A model generated the notes under the pieces. That model had not been told where the DNA came from and searched no databases. It was given only the letters and a program-made list of their open reading frames with translations. A stretch of DNA of 64,000 nt from Mycobacterium sp. IS-1496 (GTDB lineage: Bacteria; Actinomycetota; Actinomycetes; Mycobacteriales; Mycobacteriaceae), in the NCBI RefSeq assembly GCF_001499995.1, contig NZ_LQIU01000012.1:1-64000 (forward strand). The letters run 5' to 3'. Position 1 is the first letter of the stretch; each line of letters starts with the position of its first letter. This document shows, in pieces, positions 1-7,201 of this stretch. A program made the translations under genes and the position numbers.

Positions 1-133
1 GATCGCGGCGGTGGCCGTACCGGGCACCGCGGGCATCCTCATGCTCACCGGGCTCGGCGGACTCGTGGGATACCGGCAGGCCAGGGCCGGGCGGGCGCTC
101 CGCACCGAGAGCATCGCGCGGTTCATGAACTAG
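1..133 (+). CDS. C-terminal end of a small membrane protein (partial)
   Basis: The open frame enters from the left edge and ends at the TAG at 131-133, giving 43 visible residues. They form one hydrophobic, Gly/Ala-rich helix (AVAVPGTAGILMLTGLGGLVG) followed by a basic, Arg-rich tail ending RFMN, as expected for a last transmembrane segment with a cytoplasmic end. It lies 35 bases upstream of the ImmA/IrrE-type gene on the same strand, so the two are probably co-transcribed. The family cannot be named from this fragment. Confidence 0.55.
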   Translation, partial: IAAVAVPGTAGILMLTGLGGLVGYRQARAGRALRTESIARFMN

Positions 134-168
134 CCATCGGCCCATCGAGAAGCCGGAGAGGGGGAGAC

Positions 169-660
169 ATGCCAACGAGTCGCGCCGTCACGCGCGCTGT
201 CAGCGCGGTGCTCGATCTGGCGCCGCGGCGCGGTGAGGTCTCGCTGTTCCGCCTGGTGCAGGCGGTCAGCGCCGAACGCGGACGCCCGATCGACATCAAG
301 ACCGCCGATCTGCCGCCCGGGGTGTGCGGACAGTGGCGCCAGTACGCGGACCACGACGAGTTCCTGATCCAGCAGGGGCTGCCCGCATGGGACCGCACCC
401 TGGCCCACGAGCTCGGACACCTGGTGCTCGGACACGAGGGCATCCCGGTGGTGCAGGCGGCCCGGCAGAACACCGAGGTCGCCAGCTCCGAGCTGATCGG
501 CTACATGCTCAACCAGCGCACCGGCTGTATGGGGCCCAGCGGGGAGGACGCCGAACAGGAGGCGGAGGACTTCGCGGCGCTGCTGATCTACCGCCTCGGC
601 CGGTTGCCCTGCGACCGCTCCTCGATCGTGCAGATCCGTCTCGGAGAGGCGTTTGGTTGA
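169..660 (+). CDS. ImmA/IrrE-family metallopeptidase
   Basis: A 163-residue cytoplasmic protein with a gluzincin site HELGHLVLGHE at about residues 84-94 and a downstream acidic segment EQEAEDFAALL that probably supplies the third zinc ligand. This is the ImmA/IrrE (peptidase M78) arrangement; members cleave or sequester phage-type and stress repressors. No HTH domain is present in the same chain. A GGAGAGGGGGAG Shine-Dalgarno sequence sits just before the ATG. The stop overlaps the TTG start of the next membrane gene (TTGA), so the two are translationally coupled. The substrate is unknown; the nearest repressor-like DNA binder in the window is EspR, on the opposite strand, and a link to it is speculation. 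Confidence 0.8.
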   Translation: MPTSRAVTRAVSAVLDLAPRRGEVSLFRLVQAVSAERGRPIDIKTADLPPGVCGQWRQYADHDEFLIQQGLPAWDRTLAHELGHLVLGHEGIPVVQAARQNTEVASSELIGYMLNQRTGCMGPSGEDAEQEAEDFAALLIYRLGRLPCDRSSIVQIRLGEAFG

Positions 661-1793
661 TCGTCTGGGGCATCGCCGGACTGCTCGGCTTGGCGACCGG
701 ATTGCGGATCGGGTGGGCCCTGGTCAACAAGCAGTCGCTGGTGAGCACCGCGATGATCCTGGCACTCGGCAACCTGGCGGCGGTGGCGGCGCTGAACTGG
801 CAGCCGCTGACCCTGCTCGTCGACACGTCGTTGAAGTGGCCGAACGTCGCGATGGCCCTGAGCCAGGTGGCGCTGATCATGTGCGCGGCGGGCAGTTGCG
901 TGATGATCACGACCGTCGCCTCGGCGCGCACCCCGTCGGCGACGCGCAGCATCGCGGTGGCGCAGTACGTCCTCGCGGCGGTCGTCGCGGTGCTCAGCGT
1001 GGCGGTGTTCCTGGCCGGCGGCCAGCAGCCGGAGATGTCACCCGAGGAGTACCTTCGCCGCAACCTCGGCGCGGACGGCACCACCTGGCTGCTGCCGCTG
1101 ATCTACGTGCTGCTGGCGATGTCGCTGGTGATGTGGTCGGGCCTGCGCCATTCGAGCCGCAGCCGCCGGGGCCGGGCCCTGTTCGTGTTCACCCTGGGCA
1201 TCGCGCTGATCCTGGTGGTGGCCGGGCTGTTCCTGCTCCGCACGTTCGGCCTCGTCGACTCGATCGGTGTGGGCACCGGGGCCACCCTGATCGGCTGCGC
1301 CATGGTCACGGTGGCCGTCGGCGCGCTGCTGCCCGGCATCGAGGACTGGTTCGGTGCGCGCCGCGAGTTGCGGCTCATCGACCCGCTGCTCACCGAACTG
1401 GGCCGCCGCCAACCCGACGTGGGCATCGGCGTACGGCCGCATGGACCGCTGGTCTTCCGCGTCGCCGAACGGATGTCGTTGATCTCCGATGCGCTGTTCC
1501 TGGAGGCGACGAGCGAACGCCGGCCGGTGGATGCCAGGCGCGCCGCCGCCGATGCCGCCGATCAGGACGGGGTTGGCGACGGGCTGGCGCCCGCCGTGAC
1601 GCCCGACGAACAGGCCACGGCCATCGCCGCGTGGATCTTCGCGGGCCGTGAGGCCTCGGGGGACGCCCACCGCCGGTTCCCCGGAGTGGAGTGGCTGCGT
1701 CAGCCGGAGTCGTATTCCGACCGGGAGTGGATACTTGCCATCGCCCGGCAATACCGGGCACTGGAGCGCGCAGCGGCCGGTTCGGAAGCCTGA
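657..1793 (+). CDS. Polytopic membrane protein, DUF6545 / MAB_1171c-like
   Basis: 378 residues when started at the TTG at 657, which overlaps the upstream stop and has GGAGAGG seven bases before it. An in-frame ATG further upstream would run antiparallel to no known domain and lies inside the metallopeptidase gene, so it is rejected. The first 220 residues contain about seven hydrophobic helices; the rest is a soluble domain with several Arg/Glu-rich helices (for example ARRELRLIDPLLTEL) and a conserved-looking FPGVEWLRQPESY segment. Annotators call such proteins MAB_1171c family putative transporters, but transport has not been shown as far as I know. Pairing with an ImmA/IrrE gene is recurrent in actinobacteria and suggests a signal or protease module rather than a simple transporter. 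Confidence 0.65.
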   Translation: MIVWGIAGLLGLATGLRIGWALVNKQSLVSTAMILALGNLAAVAALNWQPLTLLVDTSLKWPNVAMALSQVALIMCAAGSCVMITTVASARTPSATRSIAVAQYVLAAVVAVLSVAVFLAGGQQPEMSPEEYLRRNLGADGTTWLLPLIYVLLAMSLVMWSGLRHSSRSRRGRALFVFTLGIALILVVAGLFLLRTFGLVDSIGVGTGATLIGCAMVTVAVGALLPGIEDWFGARRELRLIDPLLTELGRRQPDVGIGVRPHGPLVFRVAERMSLISDALFLEATSERRPVDARRAAADAADQDGVGDGLAPAVTPDEQATAIAAWIFAGREASGDAHRRFPGVEWLRQPESYSDREWILAIARQYRALERAAAGSEA

Positions 1794-1835
1794 GGCAAAC
1801 ACCGTCCGCTTCGCCGCCCGCGCCGCCGCGGGAGC

Positions 1836-2234
1836 TCAGTCGTCGAGATGTTCCTTGCGTCGCAGTTCGTCGACCTTGGCGGCGAGGTCCTGCTGCGCCT
1901 CGGGCGACAACCCGACCGTCCGCGCGGCGATCCGGCGGACGCCTTCGTCACGCATGTTTGCCAGCCACGTGAGTTCCTTGTCGAGCTTCTCGTAGTACTC
2001 GTCGTCGGTGAAGTAGGCCGGCTTGATCCGGAAGAAGTTGGCGAGAGCGGCCATGGTGGCCTGCGAGGGGTTGGTGCGGTTGCCCGAACGCAACTGCGAG
2101 AGGTAGGGCGCTGACATCGTGATGCCCTCGGACTTGAGCGCGCCGATGACCTCGGCGGACGTGTGCGGTCCCCGGCCTGGCGGATAAACCGTGTCGAATA
2201 GTCGGTTCAGCCGTGCGGCGAACGTCTTGCTCAT
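1836..2234 (-). CDS. espR: Nucleoid-associated regulator EspR
   Basis: 132 residues, the same length as the M. tuberculosis protein. The N-terminal two thirds are an XRE-like helix-turn-helix; the recognition segment APYLSQLRSGNRTNP is essentially that of EspR, and a dimerisation helix follows (KELTWLANMRDEG onward). EspR is an architectural DNA-binding protein that controls espACD and many cell-wall genes. The chosen ATG at 2234 has GGAGGT seven bases upstream and gives MSKTFAARLNR; a further upstream in-frame start would add five residues and lacks a ribosome site. A long, relatively AT-rich leader lies upstream and contains TTTGC boxes that could serve autoregulation. Confidence 0.93.
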   Translation of the reverse strand: MSKTFAARLNRLFDTVYPPGRGPHTSAEVIGALKSEGITMSAPYLSQLRSGNRTNPSQATMAALANFFRIKPAYFTDDEYYEKLDKELTWLANMRDEGVRRIAARTVGLSPEAQQDLAAKVDELRRKEHLDD

Positions 2235-2641
2235 CGGATTGACCTCCACATGCGTGACGAGCGGGCTAAAAGGGCGGCGTCTTTGCTGACCATCGTAGCG
2301 AGAGTTATGCCCACATCAAAGTGCAAACCGCCCAAATGTTGGTGTCGGCTCGCCCACCTGGTCGTTGAAACCGCCTGGAACAGCAGATTCTTTAATTGTC
2401 GCCCTGGTTGAACCATGGCCGGAAGCAAATAATAACGGTTCCGTAGCATACCCTGTGCTAGACACCCCCTCAGGTGGCTCCCAGCAATCGTTGTGCCCAT
2501 CGGCGCACGCATCGTCGCCCGGGCGTGACGATTTCACGGGTTTGCCGGCGTCGCGCCCGGCCGGCCCGGGGGCAGGCGCGAGCGCGTCGAACCGGCGGGC
2601 GAGCGGTGACCCGCTGCCGGCCGGACATAGCCAGTCGCAGC
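2235..2641. other. Intergenic region upstream of espR, no gene
   Basis: About 407 bases separate espR from the GDT1 transporter. I see no convincing reading frame. The part between roughly 2280 and 2460 is noticeably richer in A/T than its surroundings, fitting a promoter or nucleoid-protein target. It holds three TTTGC pentamers, at 2282-2286 on the plus strand and at 2323-2327 and 2425-2429 on the minus strand. TTTGC repeats have been reported as EspR contact sites at espACD, so autoregulation is a reasonable inference. The part from 2500 to 2641 is GC-rich with several C/G-run inverted repeats and no clear signal. Confidence 0.45.
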
Positions 2642-3349
2642 TCAGACGGGCTCAGAGGACGATTCGCGCGGTGCCGGCGAGGCGGCGCGGACCCTCCTGG
2701 CCCGCACGGTCCGCACAACGGCGACCAGCACGGCGACCGCCGCCACCCCACCGGTCGCGGCCAGCGCCACACCCCGCCAGCCGAGCGCGGCGTCGAACAG
2801 CATCCAGAGGCCGAACAGAAGGAAGAGCACGCTCGCCATCGCGTGCAGGAAGCCCTCGGGCAGCCGCTTGTGCAGCATTGCCCCGACGACGATGGCAACG
2901 CCGTCGGCGAGCACCATGCCGATGGTCGCGCCGATCCAGACACCGATGGCGTCGCGGTCGCTGGCCAGCGCCACCGTCGCCAGCATGGTCTTGTCACCGA
3001 GTTCGGCGAGGACGAACGACGAGACGATCGCGGGGACGACGAATCGCGGTTCGGCCACCCGCACCTCGTCGTCGTCGGCGGCGTTGCGGCCCTCGCGCCA
3101 GGTCCAGGCCGCGAACAACAGGAAGGCGATGGCCGCGGCGAACGCGATGGGCTTCTCGGGCAGCGTCACTCCGAGGAAGTGTCCGATCGCCACCGACAGC
3201 CCGTGTACCAGCACCGCGGCGATACCGACACCGGACAGCACCACCCACCAGCGGTGCCGCAGCGCGTAGGTCATCGTGATGATCTGCGATTTGTCGCCGA
3301 GTTCGGCCACGAAGACCACTGCGAGGCTGACCAGGACCGCACCGAGCAT
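2642..3349 (-). CDS. GDT1/UPF0016-family manganese or calcium exporter (Rv3848-like)
   Basis: 235 residues with the family's duplicated architecture: two halves of about three transmembrane helices, each carrying an E-L-G-D-K motif (AELGDKSQ near residue 15 and AELGDKTM near residue 120). These acidic motifs form the cation path in GDT1/MntX/TMEM165 proteins, which export Mn2+ or exchange Ca2+ at the membrane. A loop with an acidic run (DDDEV) joins the halves. The ATG at 3349 has GGAAGG eight bases before it. The longer GTG start at 3421 would sit inside the upstream riboswitch aptamer and is rejected. The Mn2+ riboswitch just upstream strongly favours manganese as the substrate. Confidence 0.85.
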   Translation of the reverse strand: MLGAVLVSLAVVFVAELGDKSQIITMTYALRHRWWVVLSGVGIAAVLVHGLSVAIGHFLGVTLPEKPIAFAAAIAFLLFAAWTWREGRNAADDDEVRVAEPRFVVPAIVSSFVLAELGDKTMLATVALASDRDAIGVWIGATIGMVLADGVAIVVGAMLHKRLPEGFLHAMASVLFLLFGLWMLFDAALGWRGVALAATGGVAAVAVLVAVVRTVRARRVRAASPAPRESSSEPV

Positions 3350-3405
3350 CAGGCATACCTTCCGACACGTCGCCGGGCGTCCGCGGGGACGTGCGGCGTC
3401 TGAGT

Positions 3406-3493
3406 CGAAGGTCTCGCCCACCGAGGGTGCGGTTCGCCGGCCGGGCCCGCAGGCCAGTATGTCGACACGACGATTCGGGGCTACTCCCCTTCG
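3406..3493 (-). promoter_or_regulatory. yybP-ykoY manganese riboswitch
   Basis: Read on the minus strand, the segment starts with the P1 arm CGAAGG (3493-3488), continues into the invariant loop GGGGAGTAG, then has GTCGACATACTGGC with the conserved CATAC loop, a GC-rich arm, and ends with GCGAGACCTTCG, whose CCTTCG closes P1. These are the signature elements of the yybP-ykoY aptamer, which binds Mn2+ between the two loops and commonly precedes GDT1-type exporters. The start codon of the transporter lies 57 bases beyond the aptamer. The gap contains a CGTCC/GGACG hairpin near 3379-3392 that could be part of the expression platform. The mode of control (termination or translation) is not evident. 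Confidence 0.88.
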
Positions 3494-3604
3494 CTGACGC
3501 TTTGACCATAGCGGCGGGTTCTCCGGTGCGCCAGCGCCGCAGCCGATTTCGGACAGCCGTATTCTCCGGTTCGGAAAGCGGTGTTCGCCGGCTTCCGTGA
3601 CCCG

Positions 3605-4138
3605 TCATGCGGCGAGCAGCATGGCCAGCACCGCGGTGTCGGGATGGCTGATGGGGTCGACGCCGACGCGGCTGACCATCGACGTGACGGTGCCGTCGGA
3701 CTCGGCCTCCACCCAGGCCGCCCGGTGCTCGAGCCCGAGATGAGGCAGTCCGGGCAGCAGCACGCAACCCGATGCGGCCCCGCTGCATTCCGGCAGCGAC
3801 GGGGTGGTCTCCGACGGCGGGTGCAGCATCAGCAGGGCGGGCGGTTGACGCTCGGCGAAGTAGCCGGGCGGCACGGCGGCGTCCCCGACGACGGTGCCCT
3901 CGGCGAGCACGAGCCCGACGGTGCCCGGCTCGGGTTCGTCGGGCAGCTCCTCGCGGACCCCGAAAATCGTTGTCGTGGAGAGCAATCCGGGCAGCGACGC
4001 GACACGGACGGTGACCGTCAGCAGCTGCGCCCACTCCTTGGTGGAGGCCGGCCAGCGCCCTGATACGACGAAGCCCTTGAGTGAACCGCCGGAATGGAAG
4101 GGGGCGATCTCGATCGCCCGACCGGACCCTGTCTCCAT
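3605..4138 (-). CDS. Conserved mycobacterial protein, Rv3847-like
   Basis: 177 residues from the ATG at 4138, the same length I recall for Rv3847, with GGAGGG six bases upstream. An in-frame start 43 codons further upstream would run through the imperfect inverted repeat and is not supported. The protein is soluble-looking, with no signal peptide or membrane helix. Recognisable stretches are KGFVVSGRWPASTKEWAQLL, a Pro/Glu-rich middle and a C-terminal HPDTAVLAMLLAA. No catalytic motif is visible and I cannot assign a function. It lies between sodA and the GDT1 transporter on the same strand, behind a strong terminator for sodA, so it probably has its own promoter in 4139-4270. Confidence 0.75.
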   Translation of the reverse strand: METGSGRAIEIAPFHSGGSLKGFVVSGRWPASTKEWAQLLTVTVRVASLPGLLSTTTIFGVREELPDEPEPGTVGLVLAEGTVVGDAAVPPGYFAERQPPALLMLHPPSETTPSLPECSGAASGCVLLPGLPHLGLEHRAAWVEAESDGTVTSMVSRVGVDPISHPDTAVLAMLLAA

Positions 4139-4214
4139 ATCGCCCTCCGAGACATCGGTGTTCGTGGACCGACACGCCTGTGGGTCGTGTGAAACAGGAT
4201 GCTGTAGTGATGCG

Positions 4215-4242
4215 CTGGCACGCAAGATGACACGAGTGCTAA
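4215..4242. promoter_or_regulatory. CIRCE-like imperfect inverted repeat
   Basis: GAGTGCTAA at 4234-4242 is an exact half-site of the CIRCE operator (TTAGCACTC-N9-GAGTGCTAA) bound by HrcA. The opposing half CTGGCACGC at 4215-4223 matches six of nine positions and the spacer is ten rather than nine bases. It lies about 80-100 bases upstream of the Rv3847-like start and just beyond the sodA terminator. It may be a degenerate HrcA site or chance. Confidence 0.25.
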
Positions 4243-4270
4243 CGCGCGGCGACGCCCCCGCGAACACAGC

Positions 4271-4303
4271 AGGGGCGCCGCGCGACGATCGCGCGGCGCC
4301 CCT
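4271..4303 (-). terminator. Strong hairpin terminator behind sodA
   Basis: A perfect 14-base-pair stem, AGGGGCGCCGCGCG with its complement, closes on a five-base loop (4285-4289), starting 25 bases past the sodA stop. There is no long T run, which is usual for mycobacterial terminators. It should separate sodA transcription from the Rv3847-like gene. Confidence 0.75.
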
Positions 4304-4328
4304 TCTGTCGAGTCTGGCGGGAGCGGTG

Positions 4329-4952
4329 TCAGCCGACGATGATGCCGCTGGCCGAACTGGTCGCCCTGGCGAACCGGTTCTGCACGTCCTCCCAGTTGAC
4401 GACGTTCCAGAACGCCTTGACGTAGTCGGCCTTCACGTTCTTGTACTGCAGGTAGTAGGCGTGTTCCCACATGTCGACCTGCAGCAACGGGATGATGCCC
4501 AGCGGCACGTTGGCCTGCTGGTCGAACAGCTGGAAGGTCAGCAGGCGCTGGCCCAGCGTGTCGTATCCGAGGACCGCCCACCCGGAGCCCTGCAGGCCGT
4601 TGGCCGCGGCGGTGAACTGCGCACGGAAGTTGTCGAACGAGCCGAACGCGTCGTCGAGCGCGGCGGCCAGTTCACCGGTCGGCTTGTCGCCACCGTTCGG
4701 GGAGAGGTTCTTCCACCAGATCGTGTGGTTCACGTGGCCACCGAGATGGAACGCCAGGTTCTTCTCGTTGAGGAAGATCGCGGAGTGGTCTCCGGACTCC
4801 CGCGCCTCGGCCAGTTTCGACAGGGCGTCGTTGGCGCCCTTCACATACGTCGCGTGGTGTTTGCTGTGGTGAAGCTCGTTGATCTGCCCCGAGATGTGCG
4901 GTTCGAGGGCGCCGTAATCGTAATCAAGATCGGGCAAGGTGTATTCAGCCAC
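4329..4952 (-). CDS. sodA: Superoxide dismutase SodA, probably manganese type
   Basis: 207 residues with all four metal ligands of the Fe/Mn superoxide dismutase family: His28, His76, Asp160 and His164, the last two in DMWEHAYY. Residue 145 is Gln ([10 protein letters not shown]), where M. tuberculosis FeSOD has His; Gln here is, to my knowledge, the fast-grower MnSOD pattern. The start is a GTG with GGAAGGAACCTT upstream. The enzyme dismutes superoxide and in mycobacteria is also released outside the cell without a classical signal peptide; none is seen here. A terminator follows. The nearby Mn2+ riboswitch/transporter unit fits a manganese-dependent enzyme. Confidence 0.95.
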   Translation of the reverse strand: MAEYTLPDLDYDYGALEPHISGQINELHHSKHHATYVKGANDALSKLAEARESGDHSAIFLNEKNLAFHLGGHVNHTIWWKNLSPNGGDKPTGELAAALDDAFGSFDNFRAQFTAAANGLQGSGWAVLGYDTLGQRLLTFQLFDQQANVPLGIIPLLQVDMWEHAYYLQYKNVKADYVKAFWNVVNWEDVQNRFARATSSASGIIVG

Positions 4953-5078
4953 AAGGTTCCTTCCTCAGCAGTGATTGATGGAGCTCGACATCCTCGACAT
5001 CGATGTCAACCTTGCTCCATAGCAGCGCGCACCGCAAGGACGCGCGTGCACCAACACCAATACCCGACTACGAGGCGT

Positions 5079-5237
5079 TCAGAACAGAACGATCAGGGCG
5101 AGGATCGCGAGCAGGACCAGGGCGATGACACCGGCGCGCAGACATGCGATCAATTGGCTGCGGGTGTAGACGCTGGCCGACGTGTGCCACTCCGACGGCG
5201 GCATCGCCGAGCCGCCTCCCATCGGATGAGACGCCAT
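5079..5237 (-). CDS. Small C-tail-anchored membrane protein
   Basis: 52 residues from the ATG at 5237, which has AGGAG six bases upstream. The first 30 residues are polar (MASHPMGGGSAMPPSEWHTS), and the C-terminus is one transmembrane helix (RAGVIALVLLAILALIVLF) that ends the protein, a tail-anchor layout. It lies about 125 bases upstream of sodA on the same strand and could be co-transcribed with it. No family is recognised. Good ribosome site, clean frame and strong hydrophobic helix argue that it is real. Confidence 0.6.
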   Translation of the reverse strand: MASHPMGGGSAMPPSEWHTSASVYTRSQLIACLRAGVIALVLLAILALIVLF

Positions 5238-5797
5238 CAGTGGCTCCTGACCTGCACGAACAACATATACCCCCAGTGAGATCAATCACACGCCGTGCGT
5301 GTGACGCCGATCATAGCCGGTTCGCCACCACGGGGGAAATCGGGTCGGCGGCCGGAGCGGTGCCGGGCGTTCGCCGACGTCAGGCCGGTCATCGCGCCGG
5401 TGGCGGCCTCGCGCTTCCCGGTTCGGATCGCGGTGCGGCGAAACCCCTCCGCCGGACCCGATCGTGCGGCCTCGCCACGATCGCCGCGAATCGCTTGGGC
5501 GTGTCGCGCGTGGGCTCTCGCGAGGCGGTGACACACTCGGCCTCCCGTCGCTCGCTGTGCCCGCCGGCGGTCTGGATTAGTGGCGCTAAGCATTTCGCTC
5601 GGCGGTTCCGTTACCCGCCCGTGACCTTTGCGCGTACTCCCGGTTTATCCACAGTTTCATTCAGCAAGCGCCCAGCGCGACGAGCGCTTATCCGTTGGGC
5701 TGCGGATGCGGCCTGTGGATGAACCTGTGGAAACTGTGGATAGATCCGCGATTGCTGTCTGCCGAGGGGTACGCCGTGTGGACGGCGGCGTGACAGC
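5238..5797. other. 560-base non-coding region before the rhodanese gene
   Basis: No reading frame with plausible mycobacterial protein character was found. The right-hand third, 5640-5745, is less GC-rich than the flanks and holds the DnaA-like box cluster listed separately. A CACACG/CGTGTG inverted repeat occurs at about 5286-5302, just upstream of the small membrane gene, where a promoter for that gene would be expected. Confidence 0.5.
5645..5743. promoter_or_regulatory. Cluster of four DnaA-like boxes
   Basis: TTATCCACA, a perfect DnaA box, is at 5645-5653 on the plus strand. Three more lie on the minus strand: TCATCCACA (5714-5722), GTTTCCACA (5726-5734) and CTATCCACA (5735-5743), the last two directly abutting and the first two 12 bases apart. 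A weaker TTATCCGTT sits at 5688-5696. The cluster ends about 55 bases before the rhodanese start. The window contains neither dnaA nor dnaN, so this is not oriC; it could titrate DnaA or regulate the rhodanese gene. Confidence 0.6.
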
Positions 5798-6148
5798 ATG
5801 GGACGCATGGACGACGTCGAGGTGACACAGGCCGACGTGGCCGAACTCCCCACCGCGTTCGACGGAACAACGTTGCTGCTCGACGTGCGCGAAGACGACG
5901 AATGGCAGCAGGGACACGCCGCCGGCGCATTGCACATCCCGATGGGGGAGGTGCCGGCCCGCCTCGACGAGGTGGATCAGGACGCCACCGTCTACGTGAT
6001 GTGCCACGCCGGCGGCCGCTCCCAGCGGGTGGCGCAGTACCTGGTCCGCAACGGGTACCGGGCCGTCAACGTCAGCGGCGGCATCCTGGCCTGGCACGCC
6101 GCCGGCCGCCCGATCATCGCCGACGGTGGCGGCACCCGGAACGCGTGA
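5798..6148 (+). CDS. Single-domain rhodanese (sulfurtransferase)
   Basis: 116 residues (113 if the second ATG at 5807 is used). The rhodanese fold is complete: LLLDVREDDEW near the N-terminus, GALHIPMGEVPARLDEV, and the active-site loop CHAGGRSQRVA with the persulfide-carrying Cys near residue 69, followed by YLVRNGYRAVNVSGGILAW. Such proteins move sulfane sulfur or detoxify cyanide and thiols. The gene is cytoplasmic and stands 22 bases upstream of the Rv3843c-like membrane gene, suggesting an operon that continues into glpQ1. DnaA-like boxes lie in its presumed promoter. Confidence 0.88.
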   Translation: MGRMDDVEVTQADVAELPTAFDGTTLLLDVREDDEWQQGHAAGALHIPMGEVPARLDEVDQDATVYVMCHAGGRSQRVAQYLVRNGYRAVNVSGGILAWHAAGRPIIADGGGTRNA

Positions 6149-6170
6149 CCAGCGCCGCTAGGCTGGTCGG

Positions 6171-7196
6171 ATGATCCAGGTGTGTTCCCGCTGCGGAACG
6201 CGGTGGAACGTGCGCGACCGTGAGCGGCAGGTGTGTCCCCGGTGTCAGGGTTCGTTGATGGCGCCGGCCGCGCCACCCACCCCGGGCGCCGAATGGAGCG
6301 CGCGGCAGGCCCGCCCCGGTGGCGCCGGTGCCGCGCCGCGCCTGCCCGCCGGATATCGCTGGATCGCCGTACGCCCTGGTGCGCCGCCGCCGCCCCGCGC
6401 CCGCCGCCGGCCGCTCGGCCCGACGCCGCGCTATCCGACGATCCCGCGGTGGGGCCTCGTCGAGCACTTCGACGCCGTCGACCCGACCGCGACGGACTCC
6501 CGGACCGGCCCGTCGGGCTCCGCGGTGCGGACCACGCTGCTCATCACCATCGGCGTGCTCGCGGCCGCGGCCGCCGTGCACGGGCTGCGCTATCTGCTGC
6601 TGCTGATCAACCGCACCGTGCTGCTCAACCCGATCCTGGCCGGCGCGGCGACCTGGCTGGGCGTCGCGTTGAGCGTCGTGGCGGCGTTCCTGGTGGTCGG
6701 CAGCATCGTGCTGTTGACCAACTGGCTGATCGCGCGCCGCGGCGCGGCCTACGGGTACCGCGGACAGCCCGATCCGCGGGACGCACTGCGGCTGCGGCTG
6801 GGTTGCCTGGTGCCGTTCGTGAACCTGTTCTTCGCACCGGTGTTCGTCCTCGAACTGGCCGGGGTGGAGAACCGGACGTCGACGCTGCGCAAGCCGATCA
6901 TCGTGTGGTGGATCCTGTGGGTGTTCAGCACCGTCGTCTCGGTGTTCTCGGTCGCCACCAGCTTCACCACGGACCCGCAGGGCATCGCCGACAACACCAT
7001 GATCACCACGATCGCCTACCTGATGGCGTTGGCGACCCTGCTGCTCGCCCACCGGGTGGTGTCGGGATTCGAACAGGCACCGGTGTCCCGGCCCGTCCAT
7101 CGCTGGGTGATGGTGCCCGACGACTCACCCGACACACGGCACGACGACCAATCGGCCCGTCCGGTTGAGTCCAGCGGTCAGAACCCGGCAGCATAG
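6171..7196 (+). CDS. Zinc-ribbon DUF4328-like membrane protein, Rv3843c-like
   Basis: 341 residues, about the length of Rv3843c. The N-terminus is a zinc ribbon (CSRCGTRWNV and CPRCQGSL, two CxxC knuckles), followed by a Pro/Arg-rich linker to about residue 90. The remainder has about six transmembrane helices of the DUF4328 type (LLITIGVLAAAAAV, WLGVALSVVAAFLVVGSIVLL, WWILWVFSTVVSVFSV). The role is unknown; zinc ribbon plus membrane core suggests a scaffold or sensor. It is six bases upstream of glpQ1 and probably co-transcribed with it, as in M. tuberculosis. Confidence 0.8.
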   Translation: MIQVCSRCGTRWNVRDRERQVCPRCQGSLMAPAAPPTPGAEWSARQARPGGAGAAPRLPAGYRWIAVRPGAPPPPRARRRPLGPTPRYPTIPRWGLVEHFDAVDPTATDSRTGPSGSAVRTTLLITIGVLAAAAAVHGLRYLLLLINRTVLLNPILAGAATWLGVALSVVAAFLVVGSIVLLTNWLIARRGAAYGYRGQPDPRDALRLRLGCLVPFVNLFFAPVFVLELAGVENRTSTLRKPIIVWWILWVFSTVVSVFSVATSFTTDPQGIADNTMITTIAYLMALATLLLAHRVVSGFEQAPVSRPVHRWVMVPDDSPDTRHDDQSARPVESSGQNPAA

Positions 7197-7201
7197 GGCT
7201 C

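Noticed and set aside
324-656. N-terminal extension of the DUF6545-like protein from an upstream ATG
   Set aside because: It overlaps the ImmA/IrrE gene in another frame, is Arg/Pro/Gly-rich, and a TTG with good ribosome site lies at 657.
3350-3421. Longer GDT1 protein starting at GTG 3421
   Set aside because: That codon lies inside the Mn2+ riboswitch aptamer; the ATG at 3349 has a proper ribosome site.
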